64,000 bases of DNA from Coriobacteriia bacterium. GTDB lineage: Bacteria; Actinomycetota; Coriobacteriia; Coriobacteriales; UMGS124. Location: the NCBI GenBank assembly GCA_018368455.1, contig JAGZEG010000002.1, positions 124,001 through 188,000 on the forward strand. Direction: 5' to 3'. Numbering within the stretch: the first letter of the stretch is position 1; every line of letters begins with the position of its first letter. The translations under genes and the position numbers were made by a program. The notes under the pieces are model-generated. The model searched no databases, was not told where the DNA came from, and was given only the letters and a program-made list of their open reading frames with translations. Positions 43,063 to 52,184 of the stretch are shown piece by piece.

Positions 43063-44898
43063 ATGTTCCCTCGCATCGACACCCGTCATACATGCCGCCT
43101 CTTACGGCCCGCTTCCGAGCGCGACCGCCTGCGAGCACCCCTCGCCCTCGCGCTCGGCCTCTCGCAGGCCGTGACGCTCGTGCCGCTGCTGCTCGCTCCC
43201 CTCGGCCTCGGTATAGGTCGCGCAGTCTGGACGCCCCTGCTCGCACTGGCTTTCTTTGCCGCGAGCGCCACGGCAACGGCGCTCGCAAGCCTCGTCCGCG
43301 CCCGAAACCTCGCGGTGCTGGGAAGCGCCCTGCGTGCCGGATCCGTGCACACGGCGCTGCTCGTCGCAGGCAGCCTCACCGTCGCCCTGCACCAGCTCGC
43401 CGAGAACCCGGCGCTTCGCCTCGGCATCGGACTGGCGGGCGCCCTACACATGGGAGCGGCCCAGGCGTGCATCCGCCTTGAGATCGCCCACGCGCTGGCG
43501 CGGCTCGAGCCCCTTGAAGCCAGCAGGCTCATCCGAGACGCGCTCGCCGCGGCAGTCAGCTGCGTCTTCGTCTGCGCCCTGCTTCCGTTCGCAGGTGCCG
43601 CCGCGTTGTTCGCCCTCGCTCCCCTCGCCTATCGTCCACTCATCGAGGTGGCCCGCGGGTATTTCCCGCTCGAGACGCAAGCTCAGCCCGAAGCCGGACC
43701 GCCTGAGCCAGCCTTTTCCGCGTCGATGGTTCGCCGCTCGGCCGCTATCGTCCTTCTTGTCAGCACAGCGGGCGTGTACGCCCCGCTTGCGACCTGCGCG
43801 GCGCGGGGTGCGCGGGGCGCTCTTGAGACGGTCTGCACCCTCGTTGGTCTCGCTGCCGCCCTGGTGGCTGCGTGCTCCATGACGCGCCGCCTCCTGCTGC
43901 TTGCAAGACGATCGTGCGTCAGCGCCCCGCTTGCGACGGCGCGTCTGTGCCTGCCCCTCGTCGCGACCGCCAGCATCGTGGCGGGCCTCGTCCCCGAGCT
44001 TTGGCCGCTCGTCATCGCGCTCTCGGGGGCGGCGCTGCTCGTGATGGACGAGGGGCTACTCATCGCCTCCCTATCCCACCTGCGGTCGAGCACCTCAGAC
44101 GAGGGCGCATTCGAAACGGCGTGCACGGCCCAGGCAGTCGGCGCCGCGTTTGCCTGCTGGCTCGGATGCCTGCGCGAGGAGGCGCTTCACCCTCTGCCCG
44201 CCCTCCTCCTTGTGGTCGCGCTGTTGCTGCTCACGTACGCCCTGTGCGTGCCTGCTCATGGCTGGCACGTGGTGCCGTGCCGGTTCGGCGGGGGCGAGAT
44301 CCCAGCAGAAACCGCCTGTTCCAGCGATCCGGGCGCGAGTATGGAGCCCCCCGACTCGTATGCCCCGCCAGTAGAAAGCGCGCACTCCGCCGCCTCCGAG
44401 CAAGAGGGCATCGACCTCGACGGAGAGCTCGCGCGCCTGGCCGTGCCCATCGCGCGTGGCGACCTCACGCGGCGCCAGGCTCAGGTGTACGTCCTGCTCA
44501 TGCGAGGCCTGAGCCCCACCGACATCTGCCGCGAGCTGGAAGTCACCCGCCCGACGCTTAACACGCACCTGCAGGACATCTACTACAGCTTCGGCGTCCA
44601 TTCGCGTGCGGAGCTCGCCGACATCACAGACGTCCTCATGCGCCCGGGCCTCGACGAAAGCGAGCTTCCCCAACTGCCCGGTCGACGCAAGAGGCCGCGA
44701 CGCGTCACCGTCAAGGAAGATACGAGGGAAAAGCGAGCGCCTCGGAAAGCCCCGGAGAGAGAAGGCCGGGCAAGAGCGGCGCACTCGGAAGAGGCGGTCG
44801 TGGGGAACGCGGAGCCGGCGCGGACCGGCGAGCAAGATGTAGAGGAAGCGCCCGAGCTGCGCGAGTACCGAGTGCCACTCGAAGGGCCGGAGGGATAG
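43063..44898 (+). CDS. Membrane-anchored LuxR-family regulator with long charged tail
   Basis: 611 residues. About 12 hydrophobic segments (20-420), a linker of 40 residues, a LuxR domain at about 467-521 (LTRRQAQVYVLLMRGLSPTD, VTRPTLNTHLQDIYYSFGVH) and then a 90-residue Arg/Lys/Glu-rich tail (RRKRPRRVTVKEDTREKRAP and on), absent from the other four regulators here. In the recognition helix NTHLQD replaces the usual VKTHL. Start ATG 43063 follows AGGAGA. No flavoprotein is adjacent, so its target is not evident. Confidence 0.88.
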   Translation: MFPRIDTRHTCRLLRPASERDRLRAPLALALGLSQAVTLVPLLLAPLGLGIGRAVWTPLLALAFFAASATATALASLVRARNLAVLGSALRAGSVHTALLVAGSLTVALHQLAENPALRLGIGLAGALHMGAAQACIRLEIAHALARLEPLEASRLIRDALAAAVSCVFVCALLPFAGAAALFALAPLAYRPLIEVARGYFPLETQAQPEAGPPEPAFSASMVRRSAAIVLLVSTAGVYAPLATCAARGARGALETVCTLVGLAAALVAACSMTRRLLLLARRSCVSAPLATARLCLPLVATASIVAGLVPELWPLVIALSGAALLVMDEGLLIASLSHLRSSTSDEGAFETACTAQAVGAAFACWLGCLREEALHPLPALLLVVALLLLTYALCVPAHGWHVVPCRFGGGEIPAETACSSDPGASMEPPDSYAPPVESAHSAASEQEGIDLDGELARLAVPIARGDLTRRQAQVYVLLMRGLSPTDICRELEVTRPTLNTHLQDIYYSFGVHSRAELADITDVLMRPGLDESELPQLPGRRKRPRRVTVKEDTREKRAPRKAPEREGRARAAHSEEAVVGNAEPARTGEQDVEEAPELREYRVPLEGPEG

Positions 44899-45058
44899 GG
44901 GGCGTGGGAGAGGGCGGCGGCGCCAGCGCGCGAGCAAAGCACCGGAGAGACGCTTGGGGGTTGGCGCACGCCATCCCATGAAGCAGGGGCGCCAGATACC
45001 GCGAGGTCACCGGCCCGAGGGGAGTGCCCACAGCGCGTGGGCCCCGCGGCGCGCCTCG

Positions 45059-45508
45059 CTATACCAGCATCGTGCGCAGGGCCTCGATGATCCCCTCGTC
45101 AGCGGGCAGCCAACGCACGTCGTCCAGCTTGTCCCTGCCAAGCCAGCGCATGGCCTCGTGCTCGAGCAGGCTGATTTGCTCGCCAGGCGCAAGACGGCAG
45201 GTGAAACAGTCCATCGTCAGATGAAAATCCGGGTAGTCGTAGTCAACCGTCATGAACGGCACGACGTCCGCCAGCGCGACGGCGAGCTCTTCGCGCAGCT
45301 CGCGGGCACACGCGTCAAACGCCGCTTCGCCCGGCTGTACTTTGCCGCCTGGAAACTCCCACCAATCCTTGAACTCACCATAGCCGCGCTGCGTTGCCAG
45401 AATCTCGCGCGAAGCCCCCTCACCTCGCACGATAATGGCCGCCGCCACATGGATGCATTTGCGAGATGCCGGCTTTTCTTCTTCGGTTTGCTGCCCCAAA
45501 GTATCCAC
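45059..45508 (-). CDS. Nudix hydrolase, MutT-like (8-oxo-dGTP diphosphatase type)
   Basis: 149 residues. The Nudix box is complete: GGKVQPGEAAFDACARELRE followed by EL. Sequence around it (EILATQRGYGEFKDWWEFPG, AMRWL, WLPAD) matches small MutT/CTP pyrophosphohydrolases that clean oxidised nucleotides. The start is uncertain: the frame opens with a GTG at 45508 without a clear ribosome site; a TTG three codons later is possible. It could act with the MutY-like glycosylase in oxidised-guanine defence, although the genes are far apart. Element E8 lies upstream of it. Confidence 0.9.
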   Translation of the reverse strand: MDTLGQQTEEEKPASRKCIHVAAAIIVRGEGASREILATQRGYGEFKDWWEFPGGKVQPGEAAFDACARELREELAVALADVVPFMTVDYDYPDFHLTMDCFTCRLAPGEQISLLEHEAMRWLGRDKLDDVRWLPADEGIIEALRTMLV

Positions 45509-45637
45509 CGCCCGTCTTTACCATGATTGGTTACACCTCTGGCACCGCTCGCCCAGGTAGAATCCAGCGCCATATCAGCGCCCGGGCACCGTGGCCCCTT
45601 CGGCCTCATCCACTCGAGCGCAATCCGGTGGGCAGGA

Positions 45638-45883
45638 TTTGCGGCTGTGCTAGATCTTGCAAAACGAGAGCCCGAAACTGGCCCCAAACGGCGGTCCTGC
45701 GAGGTTTGCACAAGCATCTACGAGATAGAGCCGCACCCCCGTTCAAGGAACATGCAGGTAGAACGGCTGCGCACATCGTGGGGCCGGCTCCCAGGCGCCT
45801 CACGGAACCGCGCAAACCTCGCACAACCGTAATTCGGGGCCAAATCCAGCGCGCGGTTTTACAAAATCGTGCATACCCGCAAA
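45638..45883. repeat. Intergenic inverted-word element E8 (long imperfect arms)
   Basis: The left arm (about 45626-45713) and right arm (about 45811-45895) are imperfect inverted repeats over some 85 bases. The best-kept parts are TGCGAGGTTTGCA (45698-45710) with CGCAAACCTCGCA (45811-45823), and TTTGCGG...TTGCAAAAC (45638-45665) with its partner at 45856-45883. GGAACATGCAGGTAG (45747-45761) is the core. No gene in 45509-46012. Confidence 0.8.
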
Positions 45884-46012
45884 ACGCGCCCAGCATCCGC
45901 ACGCCCCGGGGCGCGAGTTCCGGGGCGCGGGCCTCGGGGCGCGGGCCCACACCACCCAGCCCCACGCTTCCGCGAGCCCGCAGCGCCAGCCCCTGCGTCC
46001 CGCACCCCGGCG

Positions 46013-46528
46013 CTACGCACGGCTGGGAAGCTGGGCGACCGCCTCGCCGAGGACGTGCCCACGGCAGGCGCCCACGAGCTCGTTCACCCAGAACGGACGA
46101 TCCCGCGGCAGGTCAGGCACCATATCGAGCGCCACGACGTGCAGCGTGTACGTGTGATCCTTGTCGGGCGGGCACGGCCCCACGTAGCCGCTGCCAAAGC
46201 TCCCGTCGGAAAGGCGCTCGCTGTTGTGGCCCTCGTACATGCCGCCGTAGCCAAGGCGTGACGCGTCCTCCATGAGCATGACCTCGCCCACGTCGTCGAT
46301 GTCGGCCAGGTAACCGCACCAGTGAATCCAAGGGAAGCCGCACACCGGCACGCTATCCCAGTCGAGGAACACCCACGCAATAGCGCGCGTCCCGTACGGC
46401 ACGCAGTTCAGCACAAACGGAAACGAGCGGCGGCTCATGTGCCCGCCCTCGCGCTCTTCGGGCGCACAGTACTTGCCAAAGCGGTCGGGCAGCATCCCGT
46501 TCTCGTCCAGATGAATGACTAGCTCCAT
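46013..46528 (-). CDS. PEBP/YbhB-like (Raf kinase inhibitor-like) protein
   Basis: 171 residues of the phosphatidylethanolamine-binding protein family. Family features: DWDSVPVCGFPWIHW (the D-x-D-x-P..G...HW type strand of YbhB/YbcL), a GYVGPCPPDKDHTYTLHVVA stretch equal to the conserved GPxPPxGxHxYxF, and a DLPRDRPFWVNEL end. The conserved HWxxxxIP motif is changed to HWCGYLADI. No signal peptide. The ATG at 46528 has GAGGAGGAG upstream. Ligand and role are unknown, as for most bacterial members. Confidence 0.88.
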   Translation of the reverse strand: MELVIHLDENGMLPDRFGKYCAPEEREGGHMSRRSFPFVLNCVPYGTRAIAWVFLDWDSVPVCGFPWIHWCGYLADIDDVGEVMLMEDASRLGYGGMYEGHNSERLSDGSFGSGYVGPCPPDKDHTYTLHVVALDMVPDLPRDRPFWVNELVGACRGHVLGEAVAQLPSRA

Positions 46529-46666
46529 GACTCGGCTCCTCCTCGTCGGCGTGGCTGATACGGACAATCATAGGGCTCGCGCAGGTCGGAGGGGTTCGAC
46601 ACGGCGCCAGAGCGTGAACGCACACAGAGAAGCGCGGCCCTGGGGCATGTATCTCGGAAGGCGGCG

Positions 46667-47287
46667 CTACGCGGTGGCACCCGGTTCGGTCGGGGCCTGT
46701 TGACCGCCTGCGGTCAGGTTTGAGAGAGCGCCGCCGATGCGTTCTCCCAAAGACGCCCCATCATCCGGCAGCGTATTGGAAGCCGGCTCGGAACCCTGTT
46801 CGTCTGCCAGCTCGGTGGCCGACGTCGAGGAGCCCTCCTCGCCCGCAGAAGGAGCGACCGCGAGCGAGCCGTCCTGAGCCTCTCGGCTCCCCTGAGCGTC
46901 GCCTGTGTCGAGCAGGGAGACCGCACGGTCGAGAAGGACACCGGTCTCGGCATCAGCCTCCTCCGGCGTGATGCCAAGCATCTCGAGGCTCCGAACGGCC
47001 AGCTGTGACGCCAGCAGGCCCGCGCCGATACCGATGAGGATGATCACCAGAAGAGACAGGACGACAGCAAGGCCCCGCGGGCAACGCGAGGCGGCCGAGT
47101 CGTTCACGAACGGCTGTGCCGACGCCACGGGAAGGGGCGCACCAGGGCACGAAGACTCGGGGGTAGGCCGGCTCTCAGAAGACGAGCCCGCACCTTCCGT
47201 CAACGGGGCGCCCGTGACCCGGGCCGCCTCTGAGGACGATACCGCAGGCTGCGGCATCGCCTCGCCGCCACCGTGGAGCTCGCCCAT
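46667..47287 (-). CDS. Single-pass membrane protein with disordered flanks
   Basis: 206 residues from the ATG at 47287 (GAGGAGG five bases upstream). One clear membrane segment (LAVVLSLLVIILIGIGAGLL, about 77-96) separates an N-terminal Ser/Pro/Ala/Glu-rich arm from a C-terminal arm of similar composition ending GGALSNLTAGGQQAP. No family recognised and no catalytic motif. Orientation cannot be set with confidence. Confidence 0.7.
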   Translation of the reverse strand: MGELHGGGEAMPQPAVSSSEAARVTGAPLTEGAGSSSESRPTPESSCPGAPLPVASAQPFVNDSAASRCPRGLAVVLSLLVIILIGIGAGLLASQLAVRSLEMLGITPEEADAETGVLLDRAVSLLDTGDAQGSREAQDGSLAVAPSAGEEGSSTSATELADEQGSEPASNTLPDDGASLGERIGGALSNLTAGGQQAPTEPGATA

Positions 47288-47386
47288 GTCGTCCTCCTCA
47301 CTGAAAGCCGGGCCCCGCGGGGCGACGGCGCATTCGTCGTGCGCATAGAGTACGCCCGGCACAACTCCCGTAAAGCCCCCACGTAC

Positions 47387-47431
47387 GAAAAGACCCGCCG
47401 CCCAGCCCACGTAGGGCAGAGACGGCGGGCC
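47387..47431 (-). terminator. Terminator-like hairpin
   Basis: Minus strand: CCCGCCG pairs with CGGCGGG and TCTTTTCG follows. It lies 113 bases past the end of the gene remnant at 47544 and probably belonged to that gene. Confidence 0.55.
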
Positions 47432-47543
47432 AGCTCACGCAAGAGGGGGCGCACCCGCGCGCGGCGACCTTCCCCTTATGGGCCCCAGCTCGCGGCACGT
47501 CCGGAGACTCCAGTCGCTCAAGCCGAGAGCCCATGGAAAAACC

Positions 47544-47705
47544 TAGGCAACGACCGGCGTCGGGGCGCGACGGACGGCAGCGACGAGGTCGAGCTCGTCA
47601 GCAGCGGTGAAGCTGTTGATGGCGACGCCCGTCACCTTGCCGCCCTCGACAGTAACCGTCAGGACGCCGTCGGCGACGGCCTTGAGATACCCGGACGTTC
47701 CCCCC
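47544..47705 (-). pseudogene. C-terminal remnant of an unrecognised protein
   Basis: A 53-codon frame reads GYLKAVADGVLTVTVEGGKV and goes on to ELDLVAAVRRAPTPVVA before TAG. It is preceded in frame by a TAG at 47703-47705 and has no start codon. The strand pattern and composition are of a real protein end, perhaps of an FAD/NAD oxidoreductase, but I cannot name the family. The terminator at 47387 supports a decayed gene. Confidence 0.45.
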
Positions 47706-47909
47706 TATTGAGATTCGTTCCTACCGTGGCGTTCCCGTGGCAATCGGGATGCGCACGCGAAGTGGACCTCGCCCCACTACCAAGCGGGTATAACTACGCA
47801 CGTACATGCGCCGGAGCCCGCGCTGCGGCGTTCGCGACGGCGCGGCCGCCCGTTGGGAGCTGGCCGCGTCATCGCGTTGGGAGCACTGAGGACGAAGAAA
47901 GGTTTCATC

Positions 47910-48419
47910 ATGGACAAGAAGGTCTACGAGCTGCTGAACGCCCAGATCAACAAGGAGCTCTACTCCGCCTATCTGTACCTGACGTTCGCGAACTACTACG
48001 AGGAGCGCGGCCTGAAGGGCTTCGCCAACTGGTACGTTATCCAGACGCAGGAGGAGCGCGACCACGCCATGCTCTTCCGCCAGTACCTCGTCAACGAGGG
48101 CATGCCCGTGACGTTCGACGCCATCGCCAAGCCCGACAAGGTGTTCACGAATGACCTCGAGCCGCTTGAGGCCGCCCTTGAGCACGAGAAGTACATCACG
48201 GGCACGATCAACGACATCTACGCGGCCGCGTACGAGGTTCACGATTTCCGCACGATGCAGATGCTCGACTGGTTCGTGAAGGAGCAGGGCGAGGAGGAGG
48301 ACAACGCCCGCACGATGATCGACAACTACAAGCTGTTCGGCACCGATCCCAAGGGCCTCTACGCCCTCGACCGCGAGTACCAGGCCCGCGCCTACAACGC
48401 CCCGTCGCTCGTGCTCTAA
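47910..48419 (+). CDS. Ferritin, non-heme type
   Basis: Cytoplasmic iron-storage protein of 169 residues that oxidises and stores Fe(II). Bacterial FtnA features: INKELYSAYLYLTFANYYEE, EERDHAMLFRQYL (ferroxidase glutamates and histidine), EKYITGTINDIYAAA and EQGEEEDNARTMI. It has no heme-binding methionine of bacterioferritin in the expected place. Start ATG 47910 has GAAAGG upstream. A strong terminator follows, so it is a single-gene unit. Confidence 0.95.
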   Translation: MDKKVYELLNAQINKELYSAYLYLTFANYYEERGLKGFANWYVIQTQEERDHAMLFRQYLVNEGMPVTFDAIAKPDKVFTNDLEPLEAALEHEKYITGTINDIYAAAYEVHDFRTMQMLDWFVKEQGEEEDNARTMIDNYKLFGTDPKGLYALDREYQARAYNAPSLVL

Positions 48420-48466
48420 AGGCGCAGGGCGGGGAGCGTATTCCCCGCGATGCCAAGCTCTTTTTT

Positions 48467-48523
48467 GCGCGACCGGACTTCTGGCTGGGCGATGAGCCCA
48501 CTCCGGAGTCCGGTCGCGTTTTT
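48467..48523 (+). terminator. Rho-independent terminator of ferritin
   Basis: CGCGACCGGACT (48468-48479) pairs perfectly with AGTCCGGTCGCG (48507-48518) and TTTTTA follows. Confidence 0.92.
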
Positions 48524-48647
48524 AATGCCCGCCGCAGTCGAACCGATCCGTCGAGCGTTTATGGCCGCGCTGGAAGATCAGGATTTCCGCAGGCCTATAC
48601 TGGCATGTGCAGGCGCTACCGTCCGAGAGATCGAGGTCCCCTTCACC

Positions 48648-49271
48648 ATGTTCAACGTCGTGCTGTACCAGCCGGAGATCCCGGCGAACACGGGCAACAT
48701 CGGCCGGACGTGCGTCGTCACGGGGTCGCGGCTGCATCTCGTAGGTCCGCTCGGGTTCTCGCTCGACGACAAGCTGCTGCACCGCGCGGGGCTCGGCTAC
48801 TGGGGCAGCCTCGACGTGACGGTATACGCAAGCTGGGAAGACTTCCTTACGCGCAACGGGCTCGCCGCGGATAGCACCGACTCGTCTCGCCTGCACCTGC
48901 TCACCAAGAAGGCCGCGCGCACCTATGCGCAGGCAACGTATCGCGACGGGGACTTCCTCGTCTTTGGCCGCGAGAGCACCGGCATTCCCGAGAACGTCCT
49001 GGCCGCCCACCCCGCGAGCTGCGAGCGCATTCCCATGCTGCCCGACGTCGAGACGCTCGCAAACAACGAGGAGTGGCGCGAGCAGGAAGACGCCCTCCAT
49101 GGTTTGGACGAGCAGGCTGGCGGGAGCTCTCCCCTGCGCCGGCAGGACATTTGCGGGAACTTCATCGACCCGGAGGGCTACCGCATCAGCTCGCTCAACC
49201 TCTCAAACGCCGCCGCCATCGTGCTGTACGAGGCACTGCGCCAGACCGGGTTTGCGGGGATGGAGGCGTAG
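48648..49271 (+). CDS. trmL: tRNA (cytidine/uridine-34-2'-O)-methyltransferase, TrmL-like, with insertion
   Basis: SPOUT methyltransferase that methylates the wobble ribose of tRNA-Leu. The product has 207 residues against about 155 for usual TrmL. The knot motifs are intact: LYQPEIPANTGNIGRTC at the start, HLVGPLGFSLDDK, VFGRESTGIPENVL and SLNLSNAAAIVLYEALRQ at the end. The extra about 45 residues (from LANNEEWREQEDALHG to FIDPEGY) lie between RIPM and SLNLSN, next to the SAM pocket. The ATG at 48648 begins the conserved part and has GAGG ten bases upstream; the longer open frame is not supported. Confidence 0.9.
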   Translation: MFNVVLYQPEIPANTGNIGRTCVVTGSRLHLVGPLGFSLDDKLLHRAGLGYWGSLDVTVYASWEDFLTRNGLAADSTDSSRLHLLTKKAARTYAQATYRDGDFLVFGRESTGIPENVLAAHPASCERIPMLPDVETLANNEEWREQEDALHGLDEQAGGSSPLRRQDICGNFIDPEGYRISSLNLSNAAAIVLYEALRQTGFAGMEA

Positions 49272-49350
49272 GAGCGGCCAGCGACACATCCTTCCGGGGT
49301 CTCCCGGCCCCGCAGCCCGCAATTTCACCCGCAAAGAGACGGCTGATGCA

Positions 49351-49395
49351 AAAGGCCGAGAGGCACATCCAGAACTGGACTGCCCCTCGGCCTTT
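49351..49395. terminator. Bidirectional terminator
   Basis: AAAGGCCGAGAGGCA pairs with TGCCCCTCGGCCTTT (one bulge); CTTT follows on the plus strand and TTTTGC on the minus strand. It separates trmL from the convergent surface-protein gene. Confidence 0.85.
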
Positions 49396-49432
49396 CTTTA
49401 CCGTCCGATGCACCTGCTTTGACGTTGCGCGC

Positions 49433-51361
49433 TTACTCCGCCACCGCCGTCACGCCGGAGAAGGCGTTGACCTTGTCCTCGAGGTAGAAGACGTCGATCG
49501 TCTCGGCAGTGGCGTCAGCCGAGGACGAACCGTCGGCGCCCGCGGAGGTCGAGCTTGGTGCGGCCGCGCCGCCCTCGGTACCCTGCGAAGCGGGAGCCTC
49601 AGCCGACATCGAGCCCGCAACGGCGCCCGCGTCCCCCACGGGCATCGCGGGCGGTTCTCCGTCCGGCGCGCCCTCGGAGCCGGTACCTCCACTCGGAGGC
49701 TCGACGCCCTCGGGGAGCTCGGGCGGCTCGCCTTCCGTACCACTCGGCGGCTCCATGCCCTCGGGAGGTTCGCCCGGGAAGCCCTCGCCGCCCATGCCGC
49801 CAGGGCCGCCACCCATTCCCATGCCGCCACCGGGGCCACCGAACCCGCCGACGGACGTCCCCGTATACGCCTGCTGCGCTCCGCCCTCATAGCCGGTCAC
49901 GCTCGCCGCGTCGTAGACACCCTCAACCTCATCACCGCTCACGACGCCACCGATATACACGTGGTACGATCCGCCGACCTCGAAGTTCGCGCAGCTAAGC
50001 ACCGCACCCTGGTAGCTGCGGATCTGCGTACCGGCCACCTCGTCCTCGGAGGGGTCGTATGCGAACACGACCGTGCCGTCCTCATCGGTCACGACGATGA
50101 CGTCCCCGGCGTCCTGAGCGGCTGCGAACTGCAGGTTCATCGTCACCTGATCGGAGTCGCTCTCTGCCCAGTCCATCGTCGAGCCCAGCGCTATGACCGT
50201 ACCGCCGTTGACATAGGCGCCGCACGTGGCGTCGAGACCCGAGTCAGAGCGCGGGTTGGCCATCGCAACGACCGTACCGCCGTTGATGACGAGCCATCCG
50301 TTGGAGTCGATGCCGTCGCCCTCATCGCCCAGGCCGCCCATAACATGCAGGCTACCACCGTTGATCGTGCAGACGGAAACGTTGTCCTCGCTCGTGTTGA
50401 CGGCGTCGTCCTGGCCAAGCACGCTGATGTTGCCGCCGCTGATCGTCAGGTGCAGCTCGGAGCCCAGCCCCTCGTTGTCGCCGACGATGGCGAGCCTACC
50501 CGTCCCCTGCTCGCCGCCGTCGATGTTCATCGACATGAACGAGTGAAACGCGCCGTCGATCTTCCAGAGCTTCTCCTGCGTGCCGTCATCCTTGTAGATA
50601 CGCGCGATGTGCGAGCCAGTAACCGTGTTCGTCGAGCCGTCGGCGACGATGACGTTGGCACCCGCGGCGGACGTGTCCACCTCGGAGGTCGCGGTCTCCT
50701 CGCTGGCCTCCGCGTCGCACTCGTACACGTTGTAGAACAGCACGGCCGGCGCGACTGGGCAGGTGATGTCGAGGCCATCGAGCACAAGCGTCACAATAGC
50801 AGCGGGGTCATCGGCAGCCTCCCCGCCAAGGTCGACGGCGATCTGGCCGCTCGTGAGCTCGCCAGTCAGGCGATACGTGCCCGGCGTGGCGATATGGACG
50901 ACCGTCACCGCGGCGGCCTCCTCGGCGGAGTGGCGGTCCTCCTCGGTCCCCTCGCCGTATGCGTTACCGCTGTCGTACGTCTCGCGATCCTCATAGTACA
51001 CGACGTCATTGGCGACATACACGCCCGAAGCGGCAGCGTCAGCCGAGGTAGGAGCCGGTGCGCCATCCACGGTGACGCCCGTGTCGGAGACCTCGACGAG
51101 CACCTCACCTGCCGAGCTGGCAGCGCCGGAAGCCGCCGTCTCGCTCGCCAGCGCGACACCCGGGATCGCAAGGGCAAGCGCGGCGCCCACGCCCACGACG
51201 AGTTCGCGGCGCGTCAGACCGGCGCAGCGGCGAGCGCGCAAGGCCCGCCCCGCACGGTCGTCGTTCAACACAACGGCTGCCGTTACAGAGGTACCTGCGA
51301 GCCCGACCTCTTCGGTGCTTCGAACGACGGGGTTCGTTTGTGTGGCATGTGCGTTCGTCAT
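49433..51361 (-). CDS. Exported carbohydrate-binding-domain protein (Cthe_2159-like)
   Basis: 642 residues. An unusually long N-region (50 residues) leads to a Tat-like signal LTRRELVVGVGAALALAI (arginines 51-52). Residues of about 150-480 form repeated beta-strands of the Cthe_2159 type beta-helix: DGLDITCP, GSTNTVTG, ISGGNISVLGQDDAVN, INGGSLHVMGG, INGGTVVAMAN, VNGGTVIALG. A low-complexity stretch follows (GFGGPGGGMGMGGGPGGMGG, then Pro/Glu/Gly runs), then a Ser/Ala-rich end. There is no LPxTG anchor. Relatives bind acidic polysaccharides. The ATG at 51361 has GAGAGG 11 bases upstream. Confidence 0.85.
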   Translation of the reverse strand: MTNAHATQTNPVVRSTEEVGLAGTSVTAAVVLNDDRAGRALRARRCAGLTRRELVVGVGAALALAIPGVALASETAASGAASSAGEVLVEVSDTGVTVDGAPAPTSADAAASGVYVANDVVYYEDRETYDSGNAYGEGTEEDRHSAEEAAAVTVVHIATPGTYRLTGELTSGQIAVDLGGEAADDPAAIVTLVLDGLDITCPVAPAVLFYNVYECDAEASEETATSEVDTSAAGANVIVADGSTNTVTGSHIARIYKDDGTQEKLWKIDGAFHSFMSMNIDGGEQGTGRLAIVGDNEGLGSELHLTISGGNISVLGQDDAVNTSEDNVSVCTINGGSLHVMGGLGDEGDGIDSNGWLVINGGTVVAMANPRSDSGLDATCGAYVNGGTVIALGSTMDWAESDSDQVTMNLQFAAAQDAGDVIVVTDEDGTVVFAYDPSEDEVAGTQIRSYQGAVLSCANFEVGGSYHVYIGGVVSGDEVEGVYDAASVTGYEGGAQQAYTGTSVGGFGGPGGGMGMGGGPGGMGGEGFPGEPPEGMEPPSGTEGEPPELPEGVEPPSGGTGSEGAPDGEPPAMPVGDAGAVAGSMSAEAPASQGTEGGAAAPSSTSAGADGSSSADATAETIDVFYLEDKVNAFSGVTAVAE

Positions 51362-52184
51362 CTTGGTCACGTCCTCTCGTAGCCTGGGAAAGCGCGCGAA
51401 GCCTGTGCCGCTTCGTTGGCGAGAGTGTACGAACGTTAGCTGAAAGAAACCTTCCGCAGCCGGAGCCCGAGGCCGGGGGCTCCGCCGCGGCACAGACAGA
51501 CGGGCATCCCCGCGCTGCGTGTCCAACGTACCCTCTGCAACGCGTACGTCATAAGCAGGCATTTTGCTGCTGGTCTCGCCTGCTTGCCCCAACATCTGCG
51601 CCGTTCCTGAAAGTAAGGTAAGGTTGACGGAGATTCTCGTGAGGGAGTTTTCCGATAGCGCTGGACTCCCCGGAGTCCGTCAGACAGTCCCAAGCAGAGA
51701 TCAAGCACGGGTGGAAGGCTCCCGCACAGGCCCGACTGCAAAGAAATCGCGTCTCGATGGCCAAAACGCGGCGCCATGCATGGCCGGGCATTCCACTACG
51801 CAAGCCGAAGTGACATGCCGTCCGATTAAACCCCAGGCAGCGCGCTCCCCTGTACCTGCGTCCGGACTTCCGAAGCATCGCTCCCGGCGGGACACCCATA
51901 CACGACAGGCCATCTTGGCCACGAACACGCCCGCGGGCTGCAGCTGCGCTCCCCGGGCCCCTCGCGCGGCGGCCCGCACCCCGTTCGAGCAAAGTCAGCG
52001 CAGCCGGCCGCAAGCCCCCGCCGGGGAGCCCCTCCCAGCCACAACGCGCGCAGCGAAAGGCAGGCAGGTCAGCCCGCAGTCGGCGCTACGGAGAGGCACG
52101 TGCCGCCAGATGAGGCACCCGCGATAGCAGAGGTCTCCCGGGTCAGCCCGCACTCGACGCGGCGGAGGAGGGCGCACGAACCCG
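51362..52184. other. 823-base gap, possible degenerate intergenic element
   Basis: No supported gene. AAGCAGGC (51553) and GCCTGCTT (ending 51585) form a hairpin. TTAAACCCCAGGCAG (51826-51840) resembles the element core with C in place of the last T, and GATGGCCAAAACGC (51757) faces a partly complementary TTGGCCACGAAC (51915). Too degenerate to call an element with confidence. Confidence 0.35.
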
